Below are positions 50,310 through 62,839 of a stretch of DNA of 64,000 bases, one piece after another (within the stretch, counting starts at the first letter, position 1; every line of letters begins with the position of its first letter). Location of the stretch: positions 28,772,545-28,836,544 of the forward strand of contig NC_088790.1 of assembly GCF_949628265.1 (NCBI RefSeq), written 5' to 3'. The notes beneath the pieces were generated by a model that saw only the letters and a list, made by a program, of their open reading frames with translations, ran no database searches and was not told the DNA's origin. The position numbers and the translations under genes were made by a program. Source of the stretch: Cloeon dipterum (Eukaryota > Arthropoda > Insecta > Ephemeroptera > Baetidae).

Positions 50310-50820
50310 GAAATAGTTGAGTTTGAGATGTTATTTAACTCGATCGAATAGCAACAAGTGCTGGCTCAACCACTCGAGAAGGAAGATGCACTGCATCGCA
50401 GCGGTGAAGGCTGATGTGAGCGCGGAACACAAAAGGCTCTTCTTCGCCGTGCACCTGGCGCTTTGTGATATCAGCCGAATCGCCCTAAAGCGGCGAGTCG
50501 CTTCCTTGAGGGGTGTTTTGGGGAATAAAAATTTTGTCATGGATGTAGCGGCCGGCCAGATAAATGCACAATTCAAAGTCAGAGTTGCTTTCATTTTGGG
50601 CGTTGAAGCCGGCCGACAGCCTCCCGCGTTTTGGCGGGTCAGTTTTAGCGCGCAAAAATGATTCCGCGGAAGAGCATTCACACACATCGACTAAAACAGC
50701 CACTCTGATCACGAGACGCTCGCCGCCGCCGCCGCTGGCAGGTGTTTTCGTTGCAATTTCAAAGGGGAAACGCGCGCGTTTTGTTAATTTTGAATTTCTA
50801 CTGTAACTAGGTCATTTTTT
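50310..50820. promoter_or_regulatory. GC-rich module with E2F-like motifs (copy 1)
   Basis: GC-rich island in AT-rich DNA, repeated at 61640-62160 and, shorter, at 55010-55345. It contains CCCGCGTTTTGGCGGGTCAG and TTTTAGCGCGCAAAAATG, both resembling E2F sites (TTTSGCGS). It ends in a CGCCGCCGCCGCCGCTGG run. It lies upstream of the minus-strand F-box gene, so it could be its promoter island. This is inference. Confidence 0.4.
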
Positions 50821-51123
50821 ATGGTTGAAAATTATTTACCGTTCAAATTGCAAATAATATTGAATTTTTGCCCCATACCAAGTTCACGCATCAGGCTAGA
50901 TTTTATGAAAAAAATGCAGGCGAAACGCGTTAGTGCGACCGCGTGTGCGTTGTGACCAAATTGATTAACAGATTGCGGACATTTACTCTCTTCTTACGCT
51001 CGAGTTGGGCCGAGGGAACAATCATCATACAAGTAACAGTCCCAAATGCATTCAAAACACCAGAAAAATTGAGAGAAAATGAGTTAAATTACCATTTTGT
51101 TGAGAGGAATTGCTGAGCGCTGC

Positions 51124-51345
51124 TCTTAAGTCGTGCTCTGTAGCGAGCTGCAGATCGAGGTTTGAAGCACGATGCGCGACTTGTGGAGGGTGGAGCTAGT
51201 AGGGAGGCTATTGACAGGGTTTCCAGCTGCTAAGGCGATAGAAAAAGGTTAAAGGGGAAGGCTTTTGACGTTAGAGCAAACAATGTGAAAGGAGTTTTTA
51301 TTTTAACGCAGATATTGAGAGAAAATTGAGCATCGCTTTATTTTA
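51124..51345. repeat. 222-bp stretch without visible differences between blocks (copy 1)
   Basis: Identical by eye to 62478-62699, while the sequences on both sides differ by substitutions and indels. It includes GCAGATCGAGGTTTGAAGCA and GGTGGAGCTAGTAGGGAGGC. No long ORF. It could be a non-coding RNA, a regulatory element or a gene-conversion tract. Confidence 0.55.
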
Positions 51346-51499
51346 TGTCCATCAAATTTCTCCAAAACGGAGTTTTCCCGCGCTCATCCTAGAGTCTGTG
51401 GCAACCCTAATAAACCAAGGGGGATTTTACCCGAACCAATGATTTTCCTTGAATTTATGCTTCCAACAATAAAATCACTCTCTCCTTGAACTCTGGTCT

Positions 51500-52150
51500 A
51501 CTGAACTATATTATTCAACTGGGCTAAATTATAATTATATTGTTATAATTATTACCAACTCGGCTGCTCATTGTCAGGCGCGGCAGCGAGGTGATATAAT
51601 TTTGAGACTTTAAAAATATTAATTGCCGCTCTACCTGTGAGCAGTCCGAAATCCTTAAAATAAAATATCTGCGTCTTGCTGGCCTGGCAAGACCGCGCGT
51701 GACTGAATATTCTCAGCAACTTCCAAACTTAAATGAATAGTCCAGTTTCTCTAAATATTAGCAAACTTTGAAAATTGCAAACTGATTCACTAATTTAATC
51801 TCCTTTTTATTAATTACGTTATTATCTTTGAATGCTCTATATTTATCAAAATGAATGGAAAATTAGAAATTATACACCGCCGTTTAACTGCTGTTAAACA
51901 ATGATTTATGATGTATTTTTATTGAAACGTAAAAGTGACTCTAACAATTATAAAAATGCTTTCAATAGCGATATTGGCCATATAATTTACCGTTACGTTA
52001 GTTATTAAAATGCAGACGAGACTTTGACAAAAATGCTTACTTAATTTCTGTGGCTGGCTGGCGCATACGCTAATTATTGTTGCACGGCAGAGGTCGGAAA
52101 ACCATATCAGAGGAAGCACAAATGCACTGCCTCTCCGATCACTCGGGGGA
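51500..52150. repeat. X repeat (copy 2, long form)
   Basis: Aligned with 57830-58465 and 62840-63475 (landmarks ATATCTGCGTCTTGCTGGCC and TTTTTATTAATTACGTTATT). Confidence 0.55.
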
Positions 52151-55000
52151 TTAAATTTGGTGTAATATGGGAATAAACCTGTAAAACGTCCTTAAATATG
52201 GATTTGTACTGCACTAAACGCCAGATCTAGACGGATCCCCGATTTTTCACTAAATGGGATTTATACATAAAGGATAAAAATTGGTAAAAACCCTCTAAAC
52301 TGGATTTAAGAATTGGATAAAACTTAGTATTAAGCAAACTGGCTGCGAGAGTGTAATACACGCACGTACCACACACGGCTCAGCGCGCAGTGTGTAAATG
52401 ATATGCTAATACAGCACTTCACGTGTATTATGAATTGTGTTAATAAATCATATTCTATTTAAGATCAGTAAAATCAATATGTCGAAGAGAAAAATACTGT
52501 TCAAAAAATTTTCCATACAATTTTAGTGTTGAGTGCATCAAAATATGCATATTTGGCAAACACACACCTACAGTATTTGTTTAAATGCTCATTTAGTTAT
52601 CATATTTCAATTTTGGTATCGAAATTGTGATTCTATAAAATATATTATTATATTAAAAAGTTTATCTATATAAATTTGATAATTAAATTCAATTTAAAGT
52701 TTAATATTTATTTCATTTTACTTTTTTTTAATTTACTATAATAAATATGTACACATACCAAGAATGTTTTACTTTAATGCCATTTTAAAGAATTCAGTCA
52801 AATTATATAATATATGTATTAATACAAAAAGATTAAAATGATTTAAATTTTAAAGAAAGAAACAAACCCGGAACTATGCAACCTGCGTTGCAGTGTTGCG
52901 CCACAGATATGTCTATATTGCCAGTCAGTATGAGGGTGTAAAGGAGTGTTAAATTTTAAGATGGTTCGAAATTATGGCCTGTAGGATGCGTTAGTGTTGC
53001 CGTCCGTCGCTTCGATCTCTCTTTTTAATATTACAGGGCGTGAGGGCGGCGAGGTTGGGTTTCTCAAGACGGCACATGTGTTCGCGCTACATGAACAAAG
53101 CACGGTAACAGCGGGATGCCAGGCGAGGGAAGAGGGTCAAATAGCCTCCTCGCAACAAAAGAGACTAAAAGAAAAAAATCAAGTCGACCAAAACTCCAAG
53201 TTCAGGATTTTAAGATTTTAAAAACTCTGGCAATGAGTGATTTTACGATTGATTAAAAAATATTATATATGATTAATTCTAATACTCGTAATCTCATTTT
53301 GAATATTATTTCTATTTATAGTTTGAGCAATTGGGAATAAATTAAATCTGTTGATGAAGAAGTAAGATGATTTTCTTCGTTGGTTAAATTTTAGTGTTTC
53401 ATTAAAATCAACATAATTAAGGTTCTGTCCAGCGCCCTATTTATGAGAATTTAGTAGGAGCCGAGTTGCGTAAGACAAAATTTTATTTTCCAAAGGAAAA
53501 TTCTGAATTAGCTTCATTACCGCAGTAATGCTTTCGTTGGTGAAATTTTCAAAATTTACGACTTGCTTTTTTGTTGCTGTGCACCTTTCCAGCATGCCTG
53601 ATTTAATTTTACGAACGGGATTTCTAATTTCTAGCGTTCAATTTGCTGGCAATCTGCATGGAAACAAATAGCAGCAGGCAATCCCTTCAATAATACAATC
53701 TTGATTGCTATTTGAAATGCCGGATTTACCGAAAGCAGTTTAATCGGTTTGATTTTTTAATTTAAAAAAATTTCCATCGTGTTGACCAATGCAATTGCTG
53801 CACGCGCGCGCGGCAGCCTCTTATTCTCGTGAAACGTGCAGCCAGGCGCGGCAAATAGACACGCCGCGCACTAAAAATTTACTTATAATTTAGAAAAAGA
53901 AGCTCGCAATTAAGGTTTCAACCCTACACTATAGCTTAAAAATAAGTGTATCGTTTAACGAAATTAAAGGTGAATTTTAAATGTTATTTATTGCGCTTGG
54001 TACTTATCAAAATCGGATTCAAAGTTTGAATAATTCATTAAAATTTGAAATATTTGAAGAAAAAAATTGCTTCATTCATACAAAAATTGTAACAATTTAA
54101 GTTAACATGTAATGTTGTCAAACCACTCTTGCTCCATTTGGATTGACTTTTTCTTAAAATAATATTTTAAAAATGACGTTTTTTATTATTATCTTCGCTC
54201 CTGTTGGATTTAGCTAAATGTTGAAAATAACTTAAAACGTTAAGAATATAAAGTGAAATAAAATGTTTCAAATTCGAAGTGTCTACGTTAATTAACACCG
54301 GAGTTACGAATTTTTAGATTTTGAAGTAAAAATCTGTGTCTGCTCTTGAGTGAGAGCAAAGCGGCTTGCGCGAGAGCGTTGGTTTTATTCAAAATATCAA
54401 TTTTGCCCAATTTCCTCGTTCACTATCATATTGATTTAGGTGTTATTTTCACACAAGATTTATATCAAAATTCTCTATCAAAAAGTTCCTATCGATTTTA
54501 TCGAAAAAAGGTCAAACTTTTTAATTATATTTTGAATTAAATTTTTTTAAGTGAAATTATTGGCTGTTTTAGTAGATTCAATAAAGCATAAAAAATTTTG
54601 CGAACAGCACAAATATGTGGGAACAAAATTCATGTGTTGTTTTCCCAATCCTTATGCTACTCAACTAAAAATTAATTAAAAATACTAAAAAATCGGGATT
54701 AACATGAAAAGCTGTCGGGCTTAATATCTTTGCAATAATCTATTGGATTAACATCATTTTCGTCAATTTGATTTTCAATTCGAATTTGGAAAGGACTAAT
54801 AATATTTTCAACCACCTCCGAGGTCAAGGTCAGCCGCTGCCCTCTTGACAAATTCTATGCCCTTATTTTTTAATATTTGGTCACACAATAATATTTGGGC
54901 ATTTTATCGAAACAGTTCTACTAGTCATATATTTAAATTGAATTTTAATTAACCACTCTGGAAACAGTTGATTTTCAGATAAAATTTAACTCGAATAGGG
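52151..55000. other. AT-rich region without recognised genes
   Basis: Very AT-rich DNA with a GC-richer patch around 53000-53220 that holds a 75-codon plus-strand ORF (REGGEVGFLKTAHVFALH). That ORF has no recognised family and no splice context. Nothing else supported. Confidence 0.4.
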
Positions 55001-55009
55001 CTCGAGAAG

Positions 55010-55345
55010 GGAGATGCACTTTTCACTTCGTGCGGCTCTTGGTCAGCTCGCCTGCATCGCAGCGGGTGGTGAAAGCCGAGAACGGAACAAAAGGCTCTGT
55101 TTCGCCGCGCATCTGGCGCATTGTGACTGCATGCCTAACAATCAGCCTAGAAACGGGCACCCACCTTATTGAGGGGTGTTTGAAGGAATGAAAATTTTGT
55201 CAGGGATGTACCGGCCGGCAGGATGCAACTACAGCACCATTCAAGTCAGTTGCTTTCATTGAGTTACACGAAGTGTGTATCGGAGCTGGCCGACAGCCTC
55301 CCGCGTTTTGCTGGATCAGTTTTAGCGCGCAAAAAAATGGTTCCG
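55010..55345. repeat. GC-rich module with E2F-like motifs (short copy)
   Basis: Third copy of the module at 50310-50820, more diverged (CCCGCGTTTTGCTGGATCAG, TTTTAGCGCGCAAAAAAATG). Confidence 0.45.
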
Positions 55346-55760
55346 CAGAAGAGCATACAACGCCAGGCTTCTCTTCAAGGTAAGAACTTTTCACCAATCG
55401 CACTTAAAAATTATTTTGAGCTTTGCCCTGAACAGAAAGGAGAAGAAAGAAGGTTTCGTTTTGCCGCTCATCGCACCCGCGGGTTGCACATCGCGGAGCG
55501 ACCGCGGCCCGGCAGCAGACCCAGCTACGCTCTTGTCTGAACCCTGACCGGCCGACCCTGGGACCCTACCCTGACGAGAAGGTAAAAAACCCCCGTGTTT
55601 TTATTAATTGCGCTGTCGGAATCTCCCCCCCCCCTCCCTGCCCAAAAGAGAGCAGGCCCAACGGGATGTGATTATTGTCCGCCACCCGCCTACGCTCTGC
55701 CCGCCTGCGCGCGATTTAGCTCAAATATTTAATCGGCGCTAAAATCTCTGTCGGAAGGTT
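55346..55760. other. GC-rich unique stretch with C-run
   Basis: Contains two donor-like sites (CTTCAAG/GTAAGAAC near 55380 and GACGAGAAG/GTAAAAA near 55580) and a run of about 11 C near 55626. It looks like a promoter or first-exon region of an unidentified plus-strand gene. No exons downstream could be assigned. Confidence 0.25.
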
Positions 55761-56330
55761 GCTGGCTATTGATATGCGCACAAAACCGATGTTTGATAAA
55801 AAGGGGTTGTACCAGCAATCAGCCAAAGTTGCCCGATAAGCCGCCAAAGTCTGGCCAAAGTAAAAACTCAATTAAGCATTTGATGCAACTTACTAGGTTT
55901 TTGTTTTATAAAATAATGATAAATAAAGGCACTAGACCATTAGAATATTTTTTGCATGAAATAAATTTTTACATATTTTCTGAATAATTTATAAAATTAT
56001 TTTGATGTTATTTGTGTCCATGATTTATATTTCCTCTGTTACTTACAGGTTGCTACTCATTGACGTAAAGGAGTACAGCCCTGAGAAAACGTTCCAACTT
56101 ACTTTTTCAGCAACCTGCCCAAACGACTCAAAAACTATAAAAGTAGGTGAGCTTTTTTCCCTTGTGAAGAATTTCGCAAGAAAATAAATTAATGCACGTT
56201 TAATTTTTGTACTAACATTTTGACGATAAATTGTTAATTCTATTGCGTTAACCTCTCTTGAAAGCAGAATAGGTTTTAATTTTTAATTTATGAAAATTTA
56301 TTTCTAACGGAACTTTATATTATTATTTAC

Positions 56331-56841
56331 AAAGTATCCGCTCCGTGAAAGTGACTTTAAAAATGTGACGACCGCCATCCCTGACGCCGGGCTAATCTTT
56401 TTCAATATAACATCGTTATGAATATTTCAGTATTCGGTTTGTTGTCATACGCACACCTTTCTAAATATTTACAGCCGGTCCTGAGAGAAAGGTGGCTGTC
56501 CCTGTGATGAACGAAACCGACTGCGCGACTGCTATGGGCTTGGATCCCACAGCAAATATCTATATATGATTTGCGTGGATGTCAGTGGCTTTACTGACTT
56601 GTGCCCGGTTTGCGCGATAAAAATACATTTTTTTGCAAAGATGAAACGGAACATTTTACAGGTCTTTCATTTTACTTCTGAAGAGTACCAATCTGCTTGG
56701 AATCCAGTGCTAGCGATTGGTGGTCAGGTACAAGCCTTACCAATAAGTGCCGACTGACACAAATCTTATTGGGCATTTAAGAACATCGCTCTTTTCCGCC
56801 AAGATTTGATTACTGAAATTCCTGCTGTGGATATCTTTTAG
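56331..56841 (+). pseudogene. Serine protease homolog copy M, 3' remnant
   Basis: Starts inside exon 4 (AAAGTATCCGCTCC at about 56331). Exon 4 ends near 56417 with its donor mutated from GTATGA to TTATGA. Exon 5 starts at 56475 and has a 2-bp insertion (CTGAGAGAAAGG), shifting the frame. Exon 6 (56662-56841) has TGA in place of the Cys220 codon (SAD-stop-HKSYWAF). Poly(A) signal at 56882-56887. It is preceded by unrelated AT-rich DNA and followed by standard SPH 3' flank up to about 57300. Confidence 0.75.
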
Positions 56842-56887
56842 TTAGAGATATTTCCGATCAGAAAATATTATTTGTCAACACAATAAA

Positions 56888-57830
56888 TTTTCTCTGCCTT
56901 GTAATCTCTGCTTTTCAGTCAGTACATGAATTTCTTTCCCTTTTTCTTCAAATAAAAATAATTATAAAAATTTCCACGCTTTGTTGTGGACATCTCTCTT
57001 TGCTATTCCTAAAAATTAATCTGATTTTTGGCATATTTGACTTCCTACCGACCATTGATAATTATTTATCTATATTTCTTGGAAGTTGGAATTTGTTATT
57101 TACTCCTTTAGAGGAATTACGAGGGTGGATTTGAGCCGTAATAAATTTTAATTAGCATTCTTGGTGTTGATTTGTATTCTACCTAAAATCTCAAGTCATT
57201 TTAGAAGTTTTTTAATTTCTGCACCAACAAAAATGCTTGAGAATGGCTTCCCTAGAGAATTGGAGAAGATCAAAATTTATTTTTGATTAAATTTCCCATC
57301 ATGCGTACATGCATACGTAATTATCAAAGTATTAGCTAATATGTGGTTGAAAGGGGGTGGTGGTAAGCGCGCACTCCCTATAAACACTTAGTGGTTACTG
57401 GAGGTCGAGACGAGTCTAACTGCGGGTAGTTTTTACCGTCTTTACAATTCTAGCTGATGGTTAAACCCCGGATGTTTAGAGTTGCAAAATAAAGAACGAA
57501 ATATGAATAATTTAACTCAAGTTTTTTTGTTCATTATGTTAATTACTTATTTGCACTTCAAAATCACGGGTTCTTGAGCATAACAAAATTGGTAAAACTA
57601 TACTGTGTACACCTTCTCTCTTTTACTCTTTAACACCACGAAAAATGTTATGCCTGCTTCCCTCCCTGTAGTCCACGCAGAGCTGGGGCGGCTGACCGAC
57701 GTGCCGAGCACTCCATCGCTCTCTCTATATCTGCTGCTGGGCCAAGCCATTCTCAAAAGCCTCTCCTCAATATTACTAACTCTGCCTTATACTAATTATA
57801 TATTTATTTTGCTCTCTCTAACTATGTTTC
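56888..57830. other. SPH 3' flank and unassigned sequence
   Basis: SPH-type spacer to about 57310 (AATGCTTGAGAATGGC is shared with 15098). Then unassigned sequence up to the X repeat. A 95-codon ORF at 57605-57892 has no recognised product. Confidence 0.4.
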
Positions 57831-58465
57831 CAACAATAAAGTCACTCTCCTTAAACTGTGATCCACTCAACTGCATATTTCAACTCGGCTGATTAACAAT
57901 GCAAACAATTAATCGGTCATAATTAATTCCAACTCATGCGCGGCAACGAGTTGGAATAATTATGAGACGTTAGAAATATTAATTGCCTCCCTGCCTATGT
58001 GAGCATAGTCCGAAATCCTTAGAATAAAATATCTGCGTCTTGCTGGCCTGGCAAGAGCGCGCGACTAAATATCCTCAGCAACTTCTAAACTCAAATAAAT
58101 AGTCCAGCAGTCTCTCCAAAAATTAGCAAACTATCAAAATTGCAAACAGATTAACTAATTTATCTCCTTTTTATTAATTACGTTATTATCTTTGAACTAT
58201 CAAATGGAAAAGTAGAAATTAAATACAGCCATGTAAGTTTGAAATAATGTGGTTTATTGAAACTTAAATGACTCTAACAATTATCAAAATGCTTTCAATC
58301 GCGAAATTGGCCCTTTTACTATTACATTAATTATTAAAACGTAGACGAAGCTTTGAAAAAAAATGCTTATACTGACTGGTTGGCGCGCATGGTGGTTGCT
58401 ACACTCGGCATAGATCGAAAATGCATGTAGGTAAGCCTAAATGCAGCCTCCCCGATAACTCGGGG
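57830..58465. repeat. X repeat (copy 3)
   Basis: Left border of F-box block 2. Its right half is nearly identical to 44945-45305. Confidence 0.6.
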
Positions 58466-60350
58466 GAGAGATATGAATTTCCTGAACATCAGGATTAGCT
58501 GATTTGATGGCGGCAATCAGTTGGCCTTCCAAAAAGTCTGTGGCGTTTCTTTTCAGAAACGTATCAAATTTGTAGCGTTTGAGATTAATCAGAATCTCTT
58601 TCTGAGCAATTTGCGAAAAGAGAATTTCTTTATCGCCAAGATCCAAGTTGCGGACCTTGATTTCAAAACGTTCTAACTGCGGCGCTGACAGCAAGCTGGA
58701 GATATCCACGCGCATATCACTGAAATCAAATATTATTTAATTTTAGAAATGTTTCTTCTTTTATATTTTTATTGCTTCGAAGTTTTTGGAAAATACCTTC
58801 AATTTAAGGGCTCAAGAATCTTTGGCCCTAACCCTTAAATTGAGAGTATTATAGTTCTCTGGAAAAAAGGAATTCTCACCCTGAATCGAAGCATCTAAAC
58901 CCTTTTAATTGGCTCAAGCGGTCAATGGGCACATTGTAGCTGGACAAGCTCACGTATTCCAGTGAGAGCCACTCAAGGTTGCTGCACCAGCCAAAGATCT
59001 TTTCAAGGGTCTCTGCTATCATGCCGGAGCCACTGAACAATTCCGGTTTAATGGTCAACCGTCTCAAAAGGTGTCCATTTTCCTCGAGGAAAGTTCTGAA
59101 TGCAAGATTTTGATATTCGCAGCCAGTGAATGTGGCGGATCTCAGCTTCGGAAAACGCGGGAACCGAACAACTTTTAACTTCTTCTCGAATTTGGTGCAG
59201 CCCATCTGTATATTTAGAAGAGATGTATAATTTATTATGTAGTCGGCCAAGGAGAAAACATTCTTACCGTGAATGCTGTCGCGTGGGGCTGCGTCTCCAG
59301 GAATTCTAAGTTTTTCATGCCCGTTGGAAAACAAACGAAGTGATAATGCGGGCCAGGGTCTACAAAGTGGTGCTCAGTTCTTGGCAAATTCTTGTCTAAT
59401 CTGATTTTGATATCACGAGAACCAAATCGGATTTCGTGATATAAAAAGCCGTCGTCAAAGAAATAGATTTTTTGGTCGATATTCAGTTTTAGTCTGAAAA
59501 CTTCAACGTCCTGCAAGCTTCTGCAATTCTTCACTATTTCCTTTAGTTCTGAGTGCAGGACGATGCAATTAGAAATACGAAGTCTTGACAGATTTTTCAA
59601 ATGGCTAAGCGATGCAATTTCTTCACGACCAAGCCAACCATTTCCTTGAAAAAGGTGATCTATTTTAAGCTCTTGTAGATTAGGGGCTCTCACGGCGAGG
59701 TGTTGAAGAACCTTGAGGGGTTTAATTATATATTATGTTAAAGAGGGGTTTTAAGAAAATGAAATTTTACTTTTGTCTTACCTCCAATAATGGAAATTTT
59801 GAGTCCGAACTTGGATGAGATTCGTTGAGGCCGAACATAAAAGCGAGTGCTTTGGTATCAATTAGTTTGGTTTCGCGGCTTAAAAAGCTTGGAAAAGCCA
59901 ACCAAGTTTTATCGGTGATGTTCCTAAAATGACCAATTGGGGTCTTCTTTAACAACTCTTCCAAAACCATTTGCCTCGGTTCAGGGGCTAGAAATCGTGT
60001 ATAAAAATTCAGAAACATGAAAAGCAGGATTTTAAATGGAGAATTCAAATCAAAGAGTTTGTTATGCAAGTTTTATCCTATAAATTTTATCAAAATTGAA
60101 AATTTTACAATAAGAACAACTAATTAGAAAATTGTATTTCTAAAACATTTTACAGAAAAGATTGCAAAACATTATTTTGCACTTATCTGTTTCAAAATCA
60201 AACAATTTAATACTTGCTACGCAGTTTTTCATGCAAAATTAATTTTCGCTCACCTAATTTTCTGGACAAATTTTCTCCATAGCAGTGGACATTGTCGACA
60301 ATTGTCTTGAAAGTCAATTCCGCCAAGCTCTTCGGATTATTAATGACCGG
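58437..60350 (-). CDS. F-box-like/LRR-like protein, copy 2, intact over five exons
   Basis: Exons on the minus strand: 60254-60350, 59782-59987, 59268-59711, 58880-59205 and 58437-58719. They total 1,356 nt, and splicing keeps one frame of 451 residues plus stop. All introns are GT-AG. The N-terminal segment (PKSLAELTFKTIVDNVHCYG, then LSRKLAPEPRQMVLEELLKK) fits the helical F-box-type start of arthropod F-box/LRR families. The rest has irregular leucine-rich strands (LKNLSRLRISNC, SLQDVEVFRLKL, LEWLSLEYVSLSSYN). Such proteins usually act as substrate receptors of SCF ubiquitin ligases, but this is inference. The start codon exon is not identified. The C-terminus (SPPSYRGGCI) runs into the X repeat and is longer than in copy 1. 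Confidence 0.65.
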
Positions 60351-61630
60351 CTGAAAGCACAAGTGTACAATTAAGTTTTTTAAGATTTCAGCTCGTCAGA
60401 GCAGGTCAACACGGCCGCAACAGTGGGTTTTCGAATTTTTGATGATTAGATGCCGAGATTTGGACTTGTAAAAATAACAATATTTGAAACATACCTCTTT
60501 CTTGGCGTACAGACACTTTTATTTTCAACATTTAAGAACAAAAAAATTAATATTTCATATTTAATTAAATACTATAATTATCAAGATTTTTTACCATGAT
60601 ATAATCAGAATAGTCGGTTTTAGACGGTTTGAGATGGTTTTGGCACATTTAGACGATTTTAAGAATGGTTCAAACAGCAAAGAACTGCATAATTCGTGCT
60701 CATTTGATGCTGCCGCTATGATTTAAAGCTCAGAAAAAAACAATGGTCTGAAATTCACGATAATTAAATTACGTAAAACAATTCATCGCTTTTATTTCTA
60801 GACTAAATATTTCTTTATATCGTGAAACTGCTCTACTTGAACTGCTCCAAGACCCAAGGGCACGGCGCGTGGCCGCCGGCCGCTACCCAAGAACCACCGA
60901 TTAATTTTTAAAATTGGCCTGACGGTGCAGTTAGAGTCGCGGGCGAAGCTGAAATTTCGTTCTCAATCGAAACCTGACCGGTCACTCATGTCTGCATAGT
61001 TTTTTGATATGTACTTGATGTGTATTTTAGTAGCAATTTAGAAGCGTCAAAGAGCCGAGATTCATGAGAGTTTAATTGTTCAAATAAGAGGAATCGTGCA
61101 TGTGAGCAGCCGCATGTAGCTTGCGAAACGAATAAGGAAGGAATGTAAGCGCGCTCTTTGCCTGTTGTGAAATTATCCCAAGGGAGAATAACACCTCTGT
61201 GCGAGCAAGCAGCCGACACCCAGGTATGTAACTGACGCGCTACCTGAGGGTGTTTTGACGCGGCGGAGGTCTCGCCGGTTCAAAAGAAATGCGCGTTGGT
61301 GGAAAAATTATTCAAGCGGAAGACAACGACCGACGCAGCCAATTTTGAATAACGTGTGATTCACAGTTTACCTAAAACTCAAACTTCCCACTAAATTTCC
61401 GTTGAAATCAAATCTCCTCACACGAAAATGACGTATTAACACCAATTGATTAAAATTCGATCGTATGAATTTACAAATATATCCCAAAATTATAAATATA
61501 TTTCTCTGCGAAAAATTAATTACGAATCAACTTTTTTAATATTTGGTAACACAATATTATCTTAGCATTATTTTAAAATAGTTCTACTAGTTTTGTTTAA
61601 ATTGAATTTTAATTAATCGCTCTGGAAATA
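60351..61630 (-). other. Upstream region of F-box copy 2
   Basis: Homolog of 49202-50300, with the minus-strand ORF 60986-61219 (MSAACSHRGVILPWDN) conserved. No start exon could be assigned with confidence. Confidence 0.35.
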
Positions 61631-61639
61631 GTTGAGTTT

Positions 61640-62160
61640 GAGATTTTATTTAACTTGATCGAAAAGCAGTGCAGCAAAGTGCAGGCTCAACCGCTCGAGA
61701 AGGGAGATGCACCCGTGACTCTTTGCCTGCATCGCAGCGGTGAAAAGGCTGCGAGCGGAACACAAAAGGCTCTTCTTCGCCGTGCACCTGGCACATTGTG
61801 ATTGCAGCCAAATCGGCCTAAAAGCGGCGAGTCGCTTCCTTGAGGGGTGTTTTGGGGAATAAAAAATTTTGTCAGCGATGTACCGGCCGGCCAGATGAAA
61901 TGCCCGTAGCAACAGCACCTTTCAAAGACGGTTGCTTTCATTTTGGGCGTTGAAGCCGGCCGACAGCCTCCCGCGTTTTGGCGGGGTCAGTTTTAGCGCG
62001 CAAAAATGATTCCGCGGAAGAGCATTCACACACATCGACTAAAACAGCCACTCTGATCACGAGACGCTCGCCGCCGCCGCCGCTGGCAGGTGTTTTCGTT
62101 GCAATTTCAAAGGGGAAACGCGCGCGTTTTGTTAATTTTGAATTTCTACTTTAGCTAGGT
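61640..62160. promoter_or_regulatory. GC-rich module with E2F-like motifs (copy 2)
   Basis: From about 61990 to 62150 it is essentially identical to 50635-50805, while the left half has indels. The E2F-like sites and the CGCCGCCGCCGCCGCTGG run are conserved. Confidence 0.4.
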
Positions 62161-62477
62161 AATTTTTTCATATAGAAAATGTACTTACTGCTCAAAATAC
62201 AAATAATATTCAATTGTTGCCCTATACCAAATTCACGCATCAGGCTAGATTTTATGAAAAAAATGCAGGCGAAACGCGATAGTGCGGCCGCATGTGCGTT
62301 GTGACCAAATTGATTAACAGATTACGGATATTTACTCTCTCCCCACGCTCGAGTTGGGCCGAGGGAACAATCATTATACAAGTAACAGTCCCAAATGCAT
62401 TCAAAACACCAGAAAAATTGAGAGAAAATGAGTCAATTTACCATATTTGAAGAGGAAAAAATAATGCTGATCGCTGT

Positions 62478-62699
62478 TCTTAAGTCGTGCTCTGTAGCGA
62501 GCTGCAGATCGAGGTTTGAAGCACGATGCGCGACTTGTGGAGGGTGGAGCTAGTAGGGAGGCTATTGACAGGGTTTCCAGCTGCTAAGGCGATAGAAAAA
62601 GGTTAAAGGGGAAGGCTTTTGACGTTAGAGCAAACAATGTGAAAGGAGTTTTTATTTTAACGCAGATATTGAGAGAAAATTGAGCATCGCTTTATTTTA
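62478..62699. repeat. 222-bp stretch without visible differences between blocks (copy 2)
   Basis: Partner of 51124-51345. Sequence directly outside diverges (GGAGAGTTCTCCCGCGCGCG here, GGAGTTTTCCCGCGCTCATC there). Confidence 0.55.
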
Positions 62700-62839
62700 A
62701 GTCCATCAAATTTTTCCAAAACGGAGAGTTCTCCCGCGCGCGTCCTAGAGTCTGTGGCAACCCTAATAAACCAAGAGGGATTTTACCCGAACCAATGATT
62801 TATGCTTCCAACAATAAAATCACTCTCTCCTTAAATTTT

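Noticed and set aside
55626..55640. C-run near 55626 as a structured element.
   Set aside because: Simple homopolymer; may be a sequencing-length artefact.
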